Origin: Turbatrix aceti
Taxonomy: Eukaryota > Nematoda > Chromadorea > Rhabditida > Panagrolaimidae
Length of the DNA: 64,000 bases
Assembly (NCBI GenBank): GCA_963969345.1
Contig: OZ017766.1
Span: 434,001-498,000 of the forward strand
Reading direction: 5' to 3'
In this document: one piece after another, positions 1 through 11,081 of the stretch
Layout of the letters: every line of letters starts with the position of its first letter
How positions within the stretch are numbered: position 1 is the stretch's first letter
Notes under the pieces: model-generated
What the model was told of the DNA's origin: nothing
Database searches by the model: none
What the model saw: only the letters and a program-made list of their open reading frames with translations
Made by a program: the position numbers and the translations under genes

Positions 1-1357
1 CAAGTTGTAAGGGACCGTGGGTAAGGTCTAAATCCGGGATATTAGATTTTTCTGATGCCGGATTCTGAAGCGGCAGCTTCTGAAAGTTCCCCACCCCTGA
101 TATTTCAAGTTGCTTCATGGTTGAGGCAAAAATCTGATATTTTGGATACGGGGATTTCTTGGCACGAGAAATCGATTGGCGTACTCAGAGTTTTTAAAAA
201 ACATCCGGTTTTCCTGTAATTATCGATTTTTGTCAATTAACGTTACTTTATGGCCTCTGGTAATTTAAAAAAAAAGTTCCATTTTGTACCGACCATTTTA
301 TCTTGTAGCCCGTCTTTTTCTGTGTCGGATTTGCTCAAAAAATAAAAAAAGTAGGGATACCAGAAGGCCATATCCGCGGTTTTCCGTCGCGCACTCCAGT
401 AAAAAGCGCGCGCACAGTCTCTTTTTCGCTTCGCTGGACAAAAAAGTGATGCGCGCGCACGTAACAGGAGTCAACTTTGAAAAATTGCCCTGAAGCTAGT
501 TTTTGCTTTGAATGCTTGTGGTCATTTTGTTTGGTTTGGGCATGTCCCAAAGATTGTTTTCGGCAACTTTTCTCTTTGATCGGTTAATTTTGCGCAGTGC
601 TACAGGCGACAAAAGAAACATGAACTTTCAAATGCCGTATCTGATCGGAAACTTATGCAATAAAGAGCACAAATAGCTTAAAACAATCTTCGAGACATGC
701 CCAAACCAAACAAAATGACCGCAAGCATTCAAAACAAAAACTAGCTTCAGGGCAATTTTTCAAAGTTGACTCCTGTTACGTGCGCGCGCATCACTTTTTT
801 GTCCAGCGAAGCGAAAAAGAGGAATGCTCGGCTCGAGGACCACCGAGCCGAGCCGTGCGGCTCGAATGCTCGGCTCGGCAATTTTGGCTCGGTCGACAAC
901 TCTGCGGAAAACCACGGATATGGCCTTCTGGTATCCCTCCTTTTTTTTTTATTTTTTGAGCTTATCCGACACAGAAAAAGACAAAGGTCTGTACAAAACG
1001 GAACTTTTTTTTAAAATTACCAGAGGTCATAAAGTAACGTTAATAGACAAAAATCGATAATTACAGGAAAACCGGATGTTTTTTAAAAACTCTGAGTACG
1101 CCAATCGATTTCTCGTGCCAAGAAATCCCCGTATCCAAAATATCAGATTTTTGCATAAACCATGAAGCAACTTGAAAAATCAGGGGTGGTGAACTTTCAG
1201 AAGCTGCCGCTTCAGAATCCGGCATCAGAAAAATCTAATATCCCGGATTTAGACCTTACCTATGGTTCCTTACAACTTGGGCACAAAACATTTGTCGTCA
1301 TAAAATTGCTGTTCCGTCGCCTTCACCTTATTTCTAAATCCTGTCGCAGACTCCCTC
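1..1357. mobile_element. TTAA-flanked palindromic element, family A (copy 1, left end cut by window)
   Basis: The sequence at 1-640 returns as its reverse complement at about 650-1357, so nearly the whole element is one inverted repeat around roughly position 640. The right end reads CGCAGACTCCCTC followed by TTAA at 1358-1361. It shares arms with the copy at 27763-29560. The arms are not equal: an extra block at 815-900 is present on the right arm only. No transposase-like frame is seen; short frames inside are by-products of the repeat. A piggyBac-like TTAA target is inferred from the flanks only. Confidence 0.8.
815..900. repeat. CTCGG/CCGAG word array inside one arm of element A
   Basis: A short stretch rich in GCTCGGCTCG and its complement CGAGCCGAGC interrupts the right arm of the palindrome and has no counterpart in the left arm. 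It looks like the body of a small word-array element of the type seen elsewhere in the window, but no clear target duplication was found. Confidence 0.5.
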
Positions 1358-1361
1358 TTAA

Positions 1362-2724
1362 GAGACAGTCCACGACAGGATTTCGGAATAAGGGGGAGAG
1401 CCCGACAAGGCTTTTTTACAACTTCAAATGTTTTAAGCCAGAATTGTTCCCCATCCCTAAAAACCTCTAAATCACCGATGCACAGATTTTTAAACACATC
1501 GGATTCTGTAGTTTTGGCTTCTGAAAGGTTTTGACAAAAATCGATGCCACGAGCTTCGCTATAGAGGAAAAACGCTGAAAATTTTATGAGAGGGGTTTTG
1601 AGGGACAGGGAACACGAAGTCGTACTCAGATATTTTTTATCGTTACAGTAAATGCTGATTACCGTATAAAATGTGTGGTTTTTTGGTCACCACTGGCGGG
1701 GTTCTCCGAGGGGAGTACATTGTGATAGCATATATTGTAGCCCGTGTTTCGGCGCTTCGAATGACGTAACACACGAAAAAAAGGAGTGACCGGAAAACGG
1801 TCATCCATGGGCTTTTATGGTGCGCACTCAAGAAAACGCGCACAATTTCGCTTCAAGTGACAAAAAAAAGAGCGTGCGCGCGCATTCACGGTGTCATGTT
1901 CAAAAAAAGGCCCTGAAGCCAATTTTTGTTTTTTATGCTCGCGGTCACTTTGGTAGACTTTAGCATGTCCCAAAGATTGATTCTAGCTTTTCAGGCTTTT
2001 TATCTGACAATATTGGGCATCGCCACAGGCATTGAAAAAAACATGAAACTTTCAAACGTTGTAACTTTGTGCAAAATGATCCGATAAAAGGTGCACGTGG
2101 CTTAAAGTTATATCTGGGACATGCCAAAGCCTACCAAAGTGACCGTGGATGTACAAAACAAAAACTGGCTTCAGGGCCTTTTTTTGAACATGACTCCTTT
2201 TTTGCGCGCGCAAGCTTGTTTGAAGAGAAAAAGAAGCTGATCGCGCGCGTTTTCTTGAGTGCGCGCTATAAAAGCCCATGGATGACCGCTTTCCGGTCAC
2301 TCCTTTTTTTCGCGTGTTACGTCATTCGAAGCGCCGAAACACGGGCTACAAGATGTGCTATCACAATGTACTCCCCTCGGAGAACCCCGCCAGTGGTGAC
2401 CAAAAAACCACACATTTTATACGGTAATCAGCAATTACCGTAACGATAAAAATTATCTGAGTACGACTTCGTGTTCCCCGTCCCTCAAAACCCCTCTCAT
2501 AAAATTTTCAGCATTTTTCCACTATAGCGAAGCTCGTGGCATCGATTTTTGTCAAAAACTTCCAGAAGCCAAAACTACAGAATCCGATGTGTTTAAAAAT
2601 CTGTGTATCGGCGATTTAGAGGTTTTTAGGGGTGGGGAACAATTCTGGCTTAAAACATTTTAAGTTGTAAAAAAGCCTTGTCGGGCTCTCCCCCTTATTC
2701 CGAAATCCTGTCGTGGACTGTCTC
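1362..2724. mobile_element. Complete TTAA-flanked palindromic element, family B
   Basis: The ends are inverted copies: GAGACAGTCCACGACAGG on the left and CCTGTCGTGGACTGTCTC on the right, with TTAA on both sides (1358-1361 and 2725-2728). The inverted arms run almost to the centre near 2040, so the 1.36-kb unit could fold into a single hairpin. No coding capacity was recognised. The TTAA duplication suggests mobilisation by a piggyBac-type transposase; this is inferred from the target site. Confidence 0.85.
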
Positions 2725-2728
2725 TTAA

Positions 2729-3205
2729 AAGCCTGTCTGTGACAGGATATTGGACCGGCGACCCCGTGAAAAAACAACTTCAAATGTTATTAACCAAAGT
2801 TGTAGGCACCCCTGAGGGATTGTTAAAAAAAATAGAAAAATTTTTTCAGATGCCGGATTCTGGAGATTTGGCTTCTGAAATGTTTTTTCGTTTTGAATTT
2901 TCTACTCAATTTTTAAAAGAAGCAAAAATCTGAATTGAATATGACAAAGGTATTTTGGCACGAGGAATCGATTCCCGCACTCAGATTCCACAAAAAACAT
3001 CTGTCCGCCCGGCAATTATGTTTTTTTTGTTTTGTATTCATATTTTCAGCCAAAACATGCCTATTTCGTCCGAGGGGGAGGGCAAGGCATACCCTATCTT
3101 GAAGCCCGTTTTTTTTGCCATCGGATGAGCTAAAACACAAAAAATTCTATGTCGGTCCCGGTGACCAAAACAGGGAAAAACCCGTCAAAACGGTCAAAAA
3201 ACTGA
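2729..3205. mobile_element. Left arm of TTAA element family C (truncated)
   Basis: This starts after TTAA with AAGCCTGTCTGTGACAGG and matches the left arm of the complete copy at 4339-5368. It stops abruptly near 3205, where a fragment of the Tc1/mariner-like element begins. Confidence 0.75.
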
Positions 3206-3893
3206 CTAGCGCAGATTGTTCGACCGGGTTTCTACATTTTTTGTGTTTGTTATACTACTAGTACTTACATAATACCGTAAGTCCTGTATTGATCTATAAC
3301 TTGGTCTGCAAATAATGTTTTATCAAAGTGGCCCTATCTTTTTGCACAGCAAAAAAAATCTACTTTGCTTAATTTTTTTTTTTACAACGACCATGAATCA
3401 CGGGTATCAGAAGGTTGTTAGGGTTTCCTGGGACGCTGAATTCAACGTCATTGCAAGAGGGGGGGAGGGGGGTCAGTCCAAAAATGACGGAAAATGATGG
3501 AGGGGGGGGGGGGGGGGTACTGCTCAAAATGACGTCATTAAAAAATTTCAAGAATTGGCTTACGAATTTTCTAAATTTCAGTTTTTTTGCCAAAATGCGC
3601 TAAAAACTGACTGTTTTTGTTTCAATATGATTATGTTTCACCAATCATTTTTTTAAATATGACCGACTCCGAACAGGCTTCTTAAAAAAACATAATAACT
3701 ACACAATAATTTCGGCATAAAGTTTTCGAAAGTAGTTTTTAGCAAAATTGATAAACCAAAACTTGCAAAAAAACCGCTAAAAAAGACTATTTTTTCAAAA
3801 TGACGTCATTTAGGAGGGGGGGTCAGGGGTGCCCCACCTTGCAATGACGACCGATGACAGATGGGGGAGGGAGGTAAAAAATCACCGATTTTG
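3206..3893. mobile_element. Chimeric block: Tc1/mariner-like fragment joined to Harbinger-like fragment
   Basis: Positions 3206-3436 match the right arm of the mariner-like palindrome and 3437-3893 match the PIF/Harbinger-like element. The same junction with nearly the same flanks recurs at about 8163-8850. The copies differ mainly in the length of a G run (3500-3520 here). At 3894 the block passes into the middle of an element A arm at the shared bases GATATGG. Confidence 0.7.
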
Positions 3894-4334
3894 GATATGG
3901 GCTTCTGGTATCCCTCCTTTTTTTTTTATTTTTTGAGCTTATCCGACACAGAAAAAGACAAAGGTCTGTACAAAACGGAACTTTTTTTTAAAATTACCAG
4001 AGGTCATAAAGTAACGTTAATAGACAAAAATCGATAATTACAGGAAAACCGGATGTTTTTTAAAAACTCTGAGTACGCCAATCGATTTCTCGTGCCAAGA
4101 AATCCCCGTATCCAAAATATCAGATTTTTGCATAAACCATGAAGCAACTTGAAAAATCAGGGGTGGTGAACTTTCAGAAGCTGCCGCTTCAGAATCCGGC
4201 ATCAGAAAAATCTAATATCCCGGATTTAGACCTTACCTATGGTTCCTTACAACTTGGGCACAAAACATTTGTCGTCATAAAATTGCTGTTCCGTCGCCTT
4301 CACCTTATTTCTAAATCCTGTCGCAGACTCCCTC
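3894..4334. mobile_element. Right part of element A (copy, truncated)
   Basis: This is nearly identical to about 915-1357 and ends at the same CGCAGACTCCCTC before TTAA at 4335-4338. Its left half is missing because the chimeric block joins it in mid-arm. Confidence 0.75.
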
Positions 4335-4338
4335 TTAA

Positions 4339-5368
4339 AAGCCTGTCTGTGACAGGATATTGGACCGGCGACCCCGTGAAAAAACAACTTCAAATGTTAT
4401 TAACCAAAGTTGTAGGCACCCCTGAGGGATTGTTAAAAAAAAATAGAAAAATTTTTTCAGATGCCGGATTCTGGAGATTTGGCTTCTGAAATGTTTTTTC
4501 GTTTTGAATTTTCTACTCAATTTTTAAAAGAAGCAAAAATCTGAATTGAATATGACAAAGGTATTTTGGCACGAGGAATCGATTCCCGCACTCAGATTCC
4601 ACAAAAAACATCTGTCCGCCCGGCAATTATGTTTTTTTTGTTTTTGTATTCATATTTTCAGCCAAAACATGCCTATTTCGTCCGAGGGGGAGGGCAAGGC
4701 ATACCCCATCTTGAAGCCCGTTTTTTTTGCCATCGGATGAGCTAAAACACAAAAAATTCTATGTCGGTCCCGGTGACCAAAACAGGGAAAAACCCGTCAA
4801 AACGGTCAAAAAACTGACTACGCGCTGCGCGCATCGCGATGCGCACGCGGCGACTTTTGGTGTGCTTTGCGTTCTCGTTGTTTTTTAACGACCATTTTGA
4901 CGGGTTTTTCCCTGTTTTGGTCACCGGGACCGACATAGAATTTTTTGTGTTTTAGCTCATCCGATGGCAAAAAAAACGGGCTTCAAGATAGGGTATGCCT
5001 TGCCCTCCCCCTCGGACGAAATAGGCATGTTTTGGCTGAAAATATGAATACAAAACAAAAAAAACATAATTGCCGGGCGGACAGATGTTTTTTGTGGAAT
5101 CTGAGTGCGGGAATCGATTCCTCGTGCCAAAATACCTTTGTCATATTCAATTCAGATTTTTGCTTCTTTTAAAAATTGAGTAGAAAATTCAAAACGAAAA
5201 AACATTTCAGAAGCCAAATCTCCAGAATCCGGCATCTGAAAAAATTTTTCTATTTTTTTTTAACAATCCCTCAGGGGTGCCTACAACTTTGGTTAATAAC
5301 ATTTGAAGTTGTTTTTTCACGGGGTCGCACCCTCCACCTTAATCCAAAATCCTGTCACAGACTCCTTC
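4339..5368. mobile_element. Complete TTAA-flanked palindromic element, family C
   Basis: A 1.03-kb inverted repeat flanked by TTAA (4335-4338 and 5369-5372). The ends carry CTGTCTGTGACAGGAT and, inverted, ATCCTGTCACAGAC. The centre near 4815-4860 is a GC-rich CGCGCATCGCGATGCGC dyad. No protein-coding frame is supported. Confidence 0.8.
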
Positions 5369-5372
5369 TTAA

Positions 5373-6466
5373 ATCGTATGACAGCAGTAATATGACCATA
5401 AAAATGTTACCCAGGTTCAAACATGTAATCTTTACCTTTCCGGTGCCGAAATGAAAGCAAAGCAAACTTAAACCCAGAATTTGGTCAGCCTAGAAGTAAA
5501 TATAAATGCACGTGTCCGCGTTAATTTCTGCTATTAGTGTGTTCTATCGATCAGTGATTGATCGTCATCTCCTTCACCCCGTTGTTTTGACACATGCTTA
5601 CAGAGTGATTGTTGCAGTCACATGCAGGCACACCTGACTGCCGGTGTGCCATGGCCGTGACCATTGACGTCAGTCGAGTGAGCACAGAAAATATAAAGCG
5701 CATTACTGCTAGTTCAAGCTTTTGAGCACTCTGTTTTTTTGAATTTTTTCACTGTACCAAATTTATTTGAAGAAAAACTCATTAATTTTTGAAGAAGCCA
5801 TTCGGAACAAAAAATGTTGTTAAAAAAATTCAACCAGTAATGCTCCGTATTTAAAAAATGGGAGCCATAGGTATTTCTCTTTGATTTTCAAGACAATAAA
5901 TTTTTAATTACGACCACGTGACTACAAACAAAAAAACTTGATTTTATTGCAGTTTTACGCGTGCACTTTAATGCCAGCGTCAACTCTAACTCCCAGAAAA
6001 TTGTTTCAAATTACGCTCACAATTTGTTTCCATAATAAAATCAATTTTTTTAAATTCCATAAAATTTATTTTAAAGTAATCCAAGAAATTACCTCCCAAC
6101 TTTCACTTCCATTCCATTGTTATATTTTTCTCGATGGCCACTTATGACAACCCTTGATCGATGGTGCCTGACAACTCTCGCTATCTACAGAAACCACCAG
6201 CCATTCAGTCATGGTCAAGAGACTTACTTAGTAACACACTTTCTTGAAGGTTCAACACGAGTCCCCCTTACCACCCCCCAACGACGCCCCACTGGTTACG
6301 ACGTTAACCCAGCCAGGACTAACGCCCATCGTCCTCGGCCCTGTCTTGTGCTTCTTGCATGGTCGCGTTTTGTGCTTTCTTCCTTTCTATATGGTCCAAT
6401 AGCACTGATGTGAGTAGCAATAAAAAGAATCAATCGTCCGACAGAACACAGTGGTATCCTGTCATC
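5373..6466. other. Intergenic stretch, no gene seen
   Basis: AT-rich sequence without a supported coding region. The only notable structure is a perfect 8-bp stem at 5627-5650 (GGCACACC, then GGTGTGCC). Confidence 0.5.
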
Positions 6467-6706
6467 ATGCCTGTGGCTAGAATTCTGGTTTTCAGTGCTA
6501 TCATTGGCATCCTGGCGGTAAGTTGCACAAATAAATTTAGTTAAAATGCCGTCGTTCAGATCAACACGGCAAGTGCGTTGTCAGCCAATGAAATGTGTGG
6601 ACGATGCCAGCAAGTTTTGAGCATCGTTTACAACGCCTATCTCGTTCAAGAAACCAAAAAATTGGTGCACCACAAAACGAGCCACACGTGTAGGCGATTT
6701 CCCATG
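6467..6706 (+). pseudogene. Saposin-like secreted protein, 5' exons only
   Basis: Two short exons splice in frame: 6467-6517 and 6560-6706, separated by a 42-bp GTAAGT...CAG intron. The first codes a hydrophobic signal peptide (MPVARILVFSAIIGILA). The second starts ASALSANEMCGRCQQVL and has the spacing C-x2-C-x28-C, like the first half of a saposin-B domain as in nematode caenopore (SPP) antimicrobial proteins. A donor (GTGAGC) follows at 6707, but no exon supplying the remaining cysteines was found before the repeat at 6757 and the mariner-like element at 6959. The gene is therefore broken or its 3' end lies elsewhere. Family assignment rests on cysteine spacing only. Confidence 0.45.
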
Positions 6707-6756
6707 GTGAGCTTCAAGCTTTTTAGAGAGGGGTGGATAATGGTGTAAAAAACCCT

Positions 6757-6829
6757 CAGCCATCAGTTTATACAACACGGGTCGGTCAACGGTGACCGTT
6801 TCATGATTAGCATGACACTATTTCATCCT
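6757..6829 (-). ncRNA. 70-nt structured repeat, copy 1 (C/D-box-like, uncertain)
   Basis: One of three related ~70-nt sequences (others at 12557-12630 and 13502-13554). On the minus strand this copy begins with a degenerate C-like box (ATGAAAT), contains a stem CGGTCA/TGACCG (6783-6798) and ends with CTGA. The stem changes in step between copies. It could be a C/D snoRNA, but the C box is imperfect here and no terminal stem is evident. Confidence 0.35.
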
Positions 6830-6958
6830 TGGGTCGTTTTCACCTGGAAATACCTGAGACAAGGTTCGAACCGGGTTCTCATAAATTTACTTTTTTTTAC
6901 CACTCGTCTACACAAGCAGTTGTGAATTCATTTCACCCTAACCCTAATCATTATGGTA

Positions 6959-8408
6959 CAGTAGTCTGCAAAAAGATAGGGCCACCCCCAAAAAGGGCGT
7001 TTCTGACGTTCGTTGAAGAGTTAAACAAAATCTGTTTTGAGGAATGAATTCAGCGTCCCAGTAAACCCTAATGACGTCCTGATACCTGTGATTCAACGTC
7101 GTTGTAAAAAGACGTTGAATCACCACTTTGATATAAAAATTCTTTTGAGACCAAGTTATTGACCAATACAGGATTTACGGTATTATGTAATTACTAGTAG
7201 TATAACAAACACAAAAAATGCAGAAACCCGGTCGAACAATCTGCGCTTTGATAGTCTGCACACCAATCAATGCTCACTATCGAGCTCCTCAAAATCGATT
7301 AGGGGATCCTGGTGGTCTGTTACGTGATCGTATTGTCTTGTGTTGTTATAAAAAGTTTAGGTAGGGATGCAGTAAGTATTGTTATAATGATATAGGCATC
7401 AAACAGCGACCTTAAAACCCCAGGAAAATTTTTTTTGTAACTGACATGAATTACCCTTGATGTCAACGATTTTCGGGACATCGACCCGTGGTTTGGTTGA
7501 AATCGGTGTGGTTTGAAGCGGTTTTATGCATGAATGTTGAGAAACAAGTAGTAGGAACATTTTGGTATGATTTTGCATTTAACCTTGGGTGTAGTAATAT
7601 CAGCTCGAAGTGTAGCGTTTTGACTGAACCTGAGTAATTTATCAGCTATCAAAGTTAATTATGTTACCTATGATGAAAGCATCGCTTTTTTTGTGTTCTA
7701 CAACCCAAAATGAGTATTTCAAAAACGAAGCAGAATTTTATGTTCTATTGACGTCACCGAAAAGACGATAGGAACCTTGACCAAATTTGAAAAAAATTTC
7801 TGTGTAAATGAAAAACTCTGCGTGAACGATGCTTCGTTTGGACTAAAGTGTCATGTACGCCAAAATGTTCCCACAAGTTGTTTCTAAACATTCATGAGCA
7901 AAACCGCTTCAAACCACACCGATTTGAACCAAACCACGCGTCGATGTACCGGAAATCGTTCAAATCGAGGGTAATTCAGTTACAAAAAATTTTTCCTGGG
8001 GTTTTAATGTCGCTCTTTGATGCCAATATTATTATAACAATACTTCTTGTATCCCTACCTAAACTTTTTATAACAACACCAGACAATAGGACCGCGTAAC
8101 GGATCACTAGGATTCCCTAATCGATGTTGAGGAGCTCAATAGAAAGAATTAGCTTGCAGACTATCAAAGCGCAGATTGTTCGACCGGGTTTCTACATTTT
8201 TTGTGTTTGTTATACTACTAGTACTTACATAATACCGTAAGTCCTGTATTGATCTATAACTTGGTCTGCAAATAATGTTTTATCAAAGTGGCCCTATCTT
8301 TTTGCACAGCAAAAAAAATCTACTTTGCTTAATTTTTTTTTTTACAACGACCATGAATCACGGGTATCAGAAGGTTGTTAGGGTTTCCTGGGACGCTGAA
8401 TTCAACGT
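6959..8408. mobile_element. Tc1/mariner-like palindromic element D, copy 2 (3' end lost)
   Basis: It starts after TA with CAGTAGTCTGCAAAAAGATA, a terminus close to the Tc1 style CAGTG...CAAAAAGATA. The arms are inverted around roughly 7680, and the whole is the homologue of 57902-59430. The right terminus is absent: at about 8408 the sequence switches to the Harbinger-like element. Confidence 0.8.
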
Positions 8409-8875
8409 CATTGCAAGAGGGGGGGAGGGGGGTCAGTCCAAAAATGACGGAAAATGATGGAGGGGGGGGGGGGTACTGCTCAAAATGACGTCATTAAAAA
8501 ATTTCAAGAATTGGCTTACGAATTTTCTAAATTTCAGTTTTTTTGCCAAAATGCGCTAAAAACTGACTGTTTTTGTTTCAATATGATTATGTTTCACCAA
8601 TCATTTTTTTAAATATGACCGACTCCGAACAGGCTTCTTAAAAAAACATAATAACTACACAATAATTTCGGCATAAAGTTTTCGAAAGTAGTTTTTAGCA
8701 AAATTGATAAACCAAAACTTGCAAAAAAACCGCTAAAAAAGACTATTTTTTCAAAATGACGTCATTTAGGAGGGGGGGTCCGGGGTGCCCCACCTTGCAA
8801 TGACGACCGATGACAGATGGGGGAGGGAGGTAAAAAATCACCGATTTTGCGATGACGTAATTTCTGGACAAGCCC
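8409..8875. mobile_element. PIF/Harbinger-like element E, copy missing left end
   Basis: It matches 46897-47389 and ends with GGACAAGCCC followed by TTA. The left terminal repeat is missing, replaced by element D. It contains G-rich runs and paired AATGACGTCATT palindromes. Confidence 0.7.
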
Positions 8876-8939
8876 TTAGGGCTAGCATACTTTGTGCACA
8901 GACAACCAACATTCTCAGTAGTATGTTGGTCACGACGTC

Positions 8940-9781
8940 GCACTATGTGCCCATGGTTTCGACGCGAAAACGTTTTTTTACGGTTTTTTTGTCAATTTCA
9001 CATGTTTTTAATGCCTATATTTTGAATATCAAAACATTTTTGGAGGTTAAAAGCGACGGCGAATGTTATGGCAATATCAAAAAATCAACCATCCATCGAT
9101 AAATCGAAAAAAAAATTTTTTTCCGAAAAATCCTTTGTTAAATTCCAGAAAAAAATAGTGCATCGTAATCTACGCTATCGAAAACCTCTGGTCGCAAAAT
9201 ATGAGCAGGCGGGCCCCACTAAAAAAAAAGTTATTTCAATTTTTATCCAAAACTCCATACAAAAAGCGCCTGCGTTAGCGTTACAAGCGACAAGCAGAAC
9301 ACTGCGCGCTTGCTAAGGCGCGCAATGTGTTAGCTTTCAAAGCTTCGCGCAAAGTCAGTTTTATATTACAAGGCAATTTTGCGCACTGATTAATTACATC
9401 CTGAATTTTGCAACCTTTTTTATCCAAAAAAAAATATTCATTTTGGACTCTGAAAATGATTTTTGAAGTTTTATTTTTGAATTGAAATAACTTTTTTTTT
9501 CGTGAGAGCCGCCGGCTCATGTTCTGCGAACAAAGGTTTTCGATAGTGTAGATTACGATGCACTATTTTTTTCTGGAATTTAACAAACAGTTTTTGAGAT
9601 ACAGCGTTTTTTACTCTGAATTATTGATTTATCGATTAGTTCCCGTTTTTTTGATATCACCGATAGATTCTCCATAGCAGATAACCCCTAATAGTATCTT
9701 TATACCTAAAATATTGTTACTTTAAACACCGTAAAAACCGTAAAAAAACGTTTTCGCGTCGAAACCATGGGCACATAGTGC
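8940..9781. mobile_element. Palindromic element F (GCACTATGTGCCCATGG termini)
   Basis: The inverted ends are GCACTATGTGCCCATGGTTT and its complement. Long inverted arms meet near 9350 around a GC-rich centre. It sits inside sequence related to the CAAGGTGTTGCA-ended element (compare 47750-47850), with a possible 3-bp duplication GTC. Relatives lie at 34205-35068 and 21619 onward. Confidence 0.7.
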
Positions 9782-9833
9782 GTCGTCTAATAGCTTCGTG
9801 TCGTGCGTGCGTGTAAAGTACACGATTTGCAAC

Positions 9834-10143
9834 CAGGGTGGCGAAACTCCCATGGGAATTAGAAATAGGGGAATTATCCCATGGGAGTCCCCGGGGGTAT
9901 TTTTTGGTACGTTTAAAGAAGTACATGTTCATACAAAAAAGATATCCAAAAACACGCTTATTTTATTAATGTAATAAAATTAACAATGAAAATAAAATAA
10001 CTTCCCTTCTCGAAAAGAAAAAACGCGCGCCTGCGTAAAATAACGGTGATACTTTAGGCGGAATCGCGCATTTTCAAAATTCCCATCTATCACGGGATAA
10101 TTCCCGGGATATTTCCCATGGAAATCCCCTCTTCGCCACCCTG
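9834..10143. mobile_element. hAT-like word-array MITE (CCCATGGGA words), TSD TTTGCAAC
   Basis: The terminal inverted repeat is CAGGGTGGCGAA, and the 8-bp duplication TTTGCAAC is exact on both sides (9826-9833 and 10144-10151). Subterminal words CCCATGGGA and TCCCCGGGGG are repeated in inverted orientation. It interrupts the CAAGGTGTTGCA terminus of another element. Confidence 0.85.
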
Positions 10144-10379
10144 TTTGCAACACCTTGATACGGATTCCGGGTTTTCGTGCGCGCTGAACCAGCAGATACA
10201 AAATGCGGTATCACAAAATATTATCATTTTGAGTGATAACGTGTTGCTTTATCAAATTCTATTTAAAAAAAATCATATTTGATGGATGCACTGACTTTAC
10301 TGCCTTTATAGAAAGCGCGAAACTAACAGGGAAAATGCCTAATCGGTTTTGTTTTTTGACGCAGAATGCGGACCTGGCA

Positions 10380-10598
10380 CCGCTCTTTTGGGCTAATCTG
10401 GAAGCAAAAGGTAAATGGCGGGCACCGTAATTTAGTCGTCAGTTGAATTACTAATTGAGCGGAAAATGAATCTGTGCAACGACGAGGAAGTGATTCTGCC
10501 TCCTTCGGGTTTGTTGTTGTTTTTTAACGGTTTTTCGACGATAAAATTTATTTACAAAACTAGATACTGTTAAAAAAACAGCCCCGTTGAGAACCCAG
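10380..10598 (+). mobile_element. Relic of element M carrying a conserved mini-frame
   Basis: The sequence is homologous, in inverse orientation, to about 61960-62150 inside element M. It contains a 35-codon frame (10466-10573) starting MNLCNDEEVILPPSG. The other copy starts MNLCDDEEVLLPPSG. Its end, GTTGAGAACCCAGG, resembles the terminus of M. Whether the mini-frame is translated is unknown. Confidence 0.55.
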
Positions 10599-10716
10599 GT
10601 AAGCAGCAAAAATAAGCTATCCAAATGCAACACCTTGGGTGAACGTTCGTACAATCAATTATTATTTTTTGTCAATAATGATTTTTAAGTATTGTTACAA
10701 TACACTTTTTTTTCAG

Positions 10717-10962
10717 TACAAACGCCGGTGCCTCCTCAACATCTACCCCAAGTACGAAATAGTTCACGATCAATTCCGGTCAGTTCCCCCCGGTGAATAC
10801 AAACCCTATCAAACCTGCGTCATCCTGAAAGAATGCAGCCAACGTCCCGAGAGAACAAGCGTTGAAGACAACCTTCCCCCGATAATCTTTGACGTATCCA
10901 ACGAAACTGCTCTTGCAACCCATGTTCAAAGGCTGTTTGGTATGATGGTCTCTCGTGCATAA
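10717..10962 (+). CDS. Orphan C-terminal coding exon, unidentified
   Basis: A clear acceptor (T-run plus CAG) is followed by about 80 codons, starting YKRRCLLNIYPKYEIVHD and ending FGMMVSRA before TAA. The base choice looks like real coding sequence: G/C in third positions and charged, non-repetitive residues. I do not recognise the protein. No matching upstream exon was found: the sequence to the left belongs to the element M relic, and 120 bp downstream element S begins. It may be the end of a gene whose 5' part has been lost, or an assembly join. Confidence 0.4.
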   Translation, partial: YKRRCLLNIYPKYEIVHDQFRSVPPGEYKPYQTCVILKECSQRPERTSVEDNLPPIIFDVSNETALATHVQRLFGMMVSRA

Positions 10963-11081
10963 AACAAACCGAAAGCACCTCAGCACTGCATGTACTCAGA
11001 CAATCGCAACAACGTAAATTTTTACAGGATGCCAACAAAACCAAAGATCAGTTTTTTCTCATTCAAAAAGAACTGTTTTAA

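Noticed and set aside
335..550. Repeated 70-85 residue frames in the element A arms (start MGHAQTKQNDHKHSKQ), also at 28164-28800
   Set aside because: The same frame appears once per arm in each copy of the palindrome with no start or splice context. It is a by-product of the inverted repeat.
6795..6805. Ten-base match GATTAGCATG to U6 snRNA near the structured repeat
   Set aside because: The rest of the repeat does not align with U6 or U6atac, and the match is too short.
6860..6880. tRNA-like T-loop GGTTCGAACC (also in the ends of the element at 27206)
   Set aside because: The flanking bases cannot pair into a T-stem or an acceptor stem, and no anticodon arm is present.
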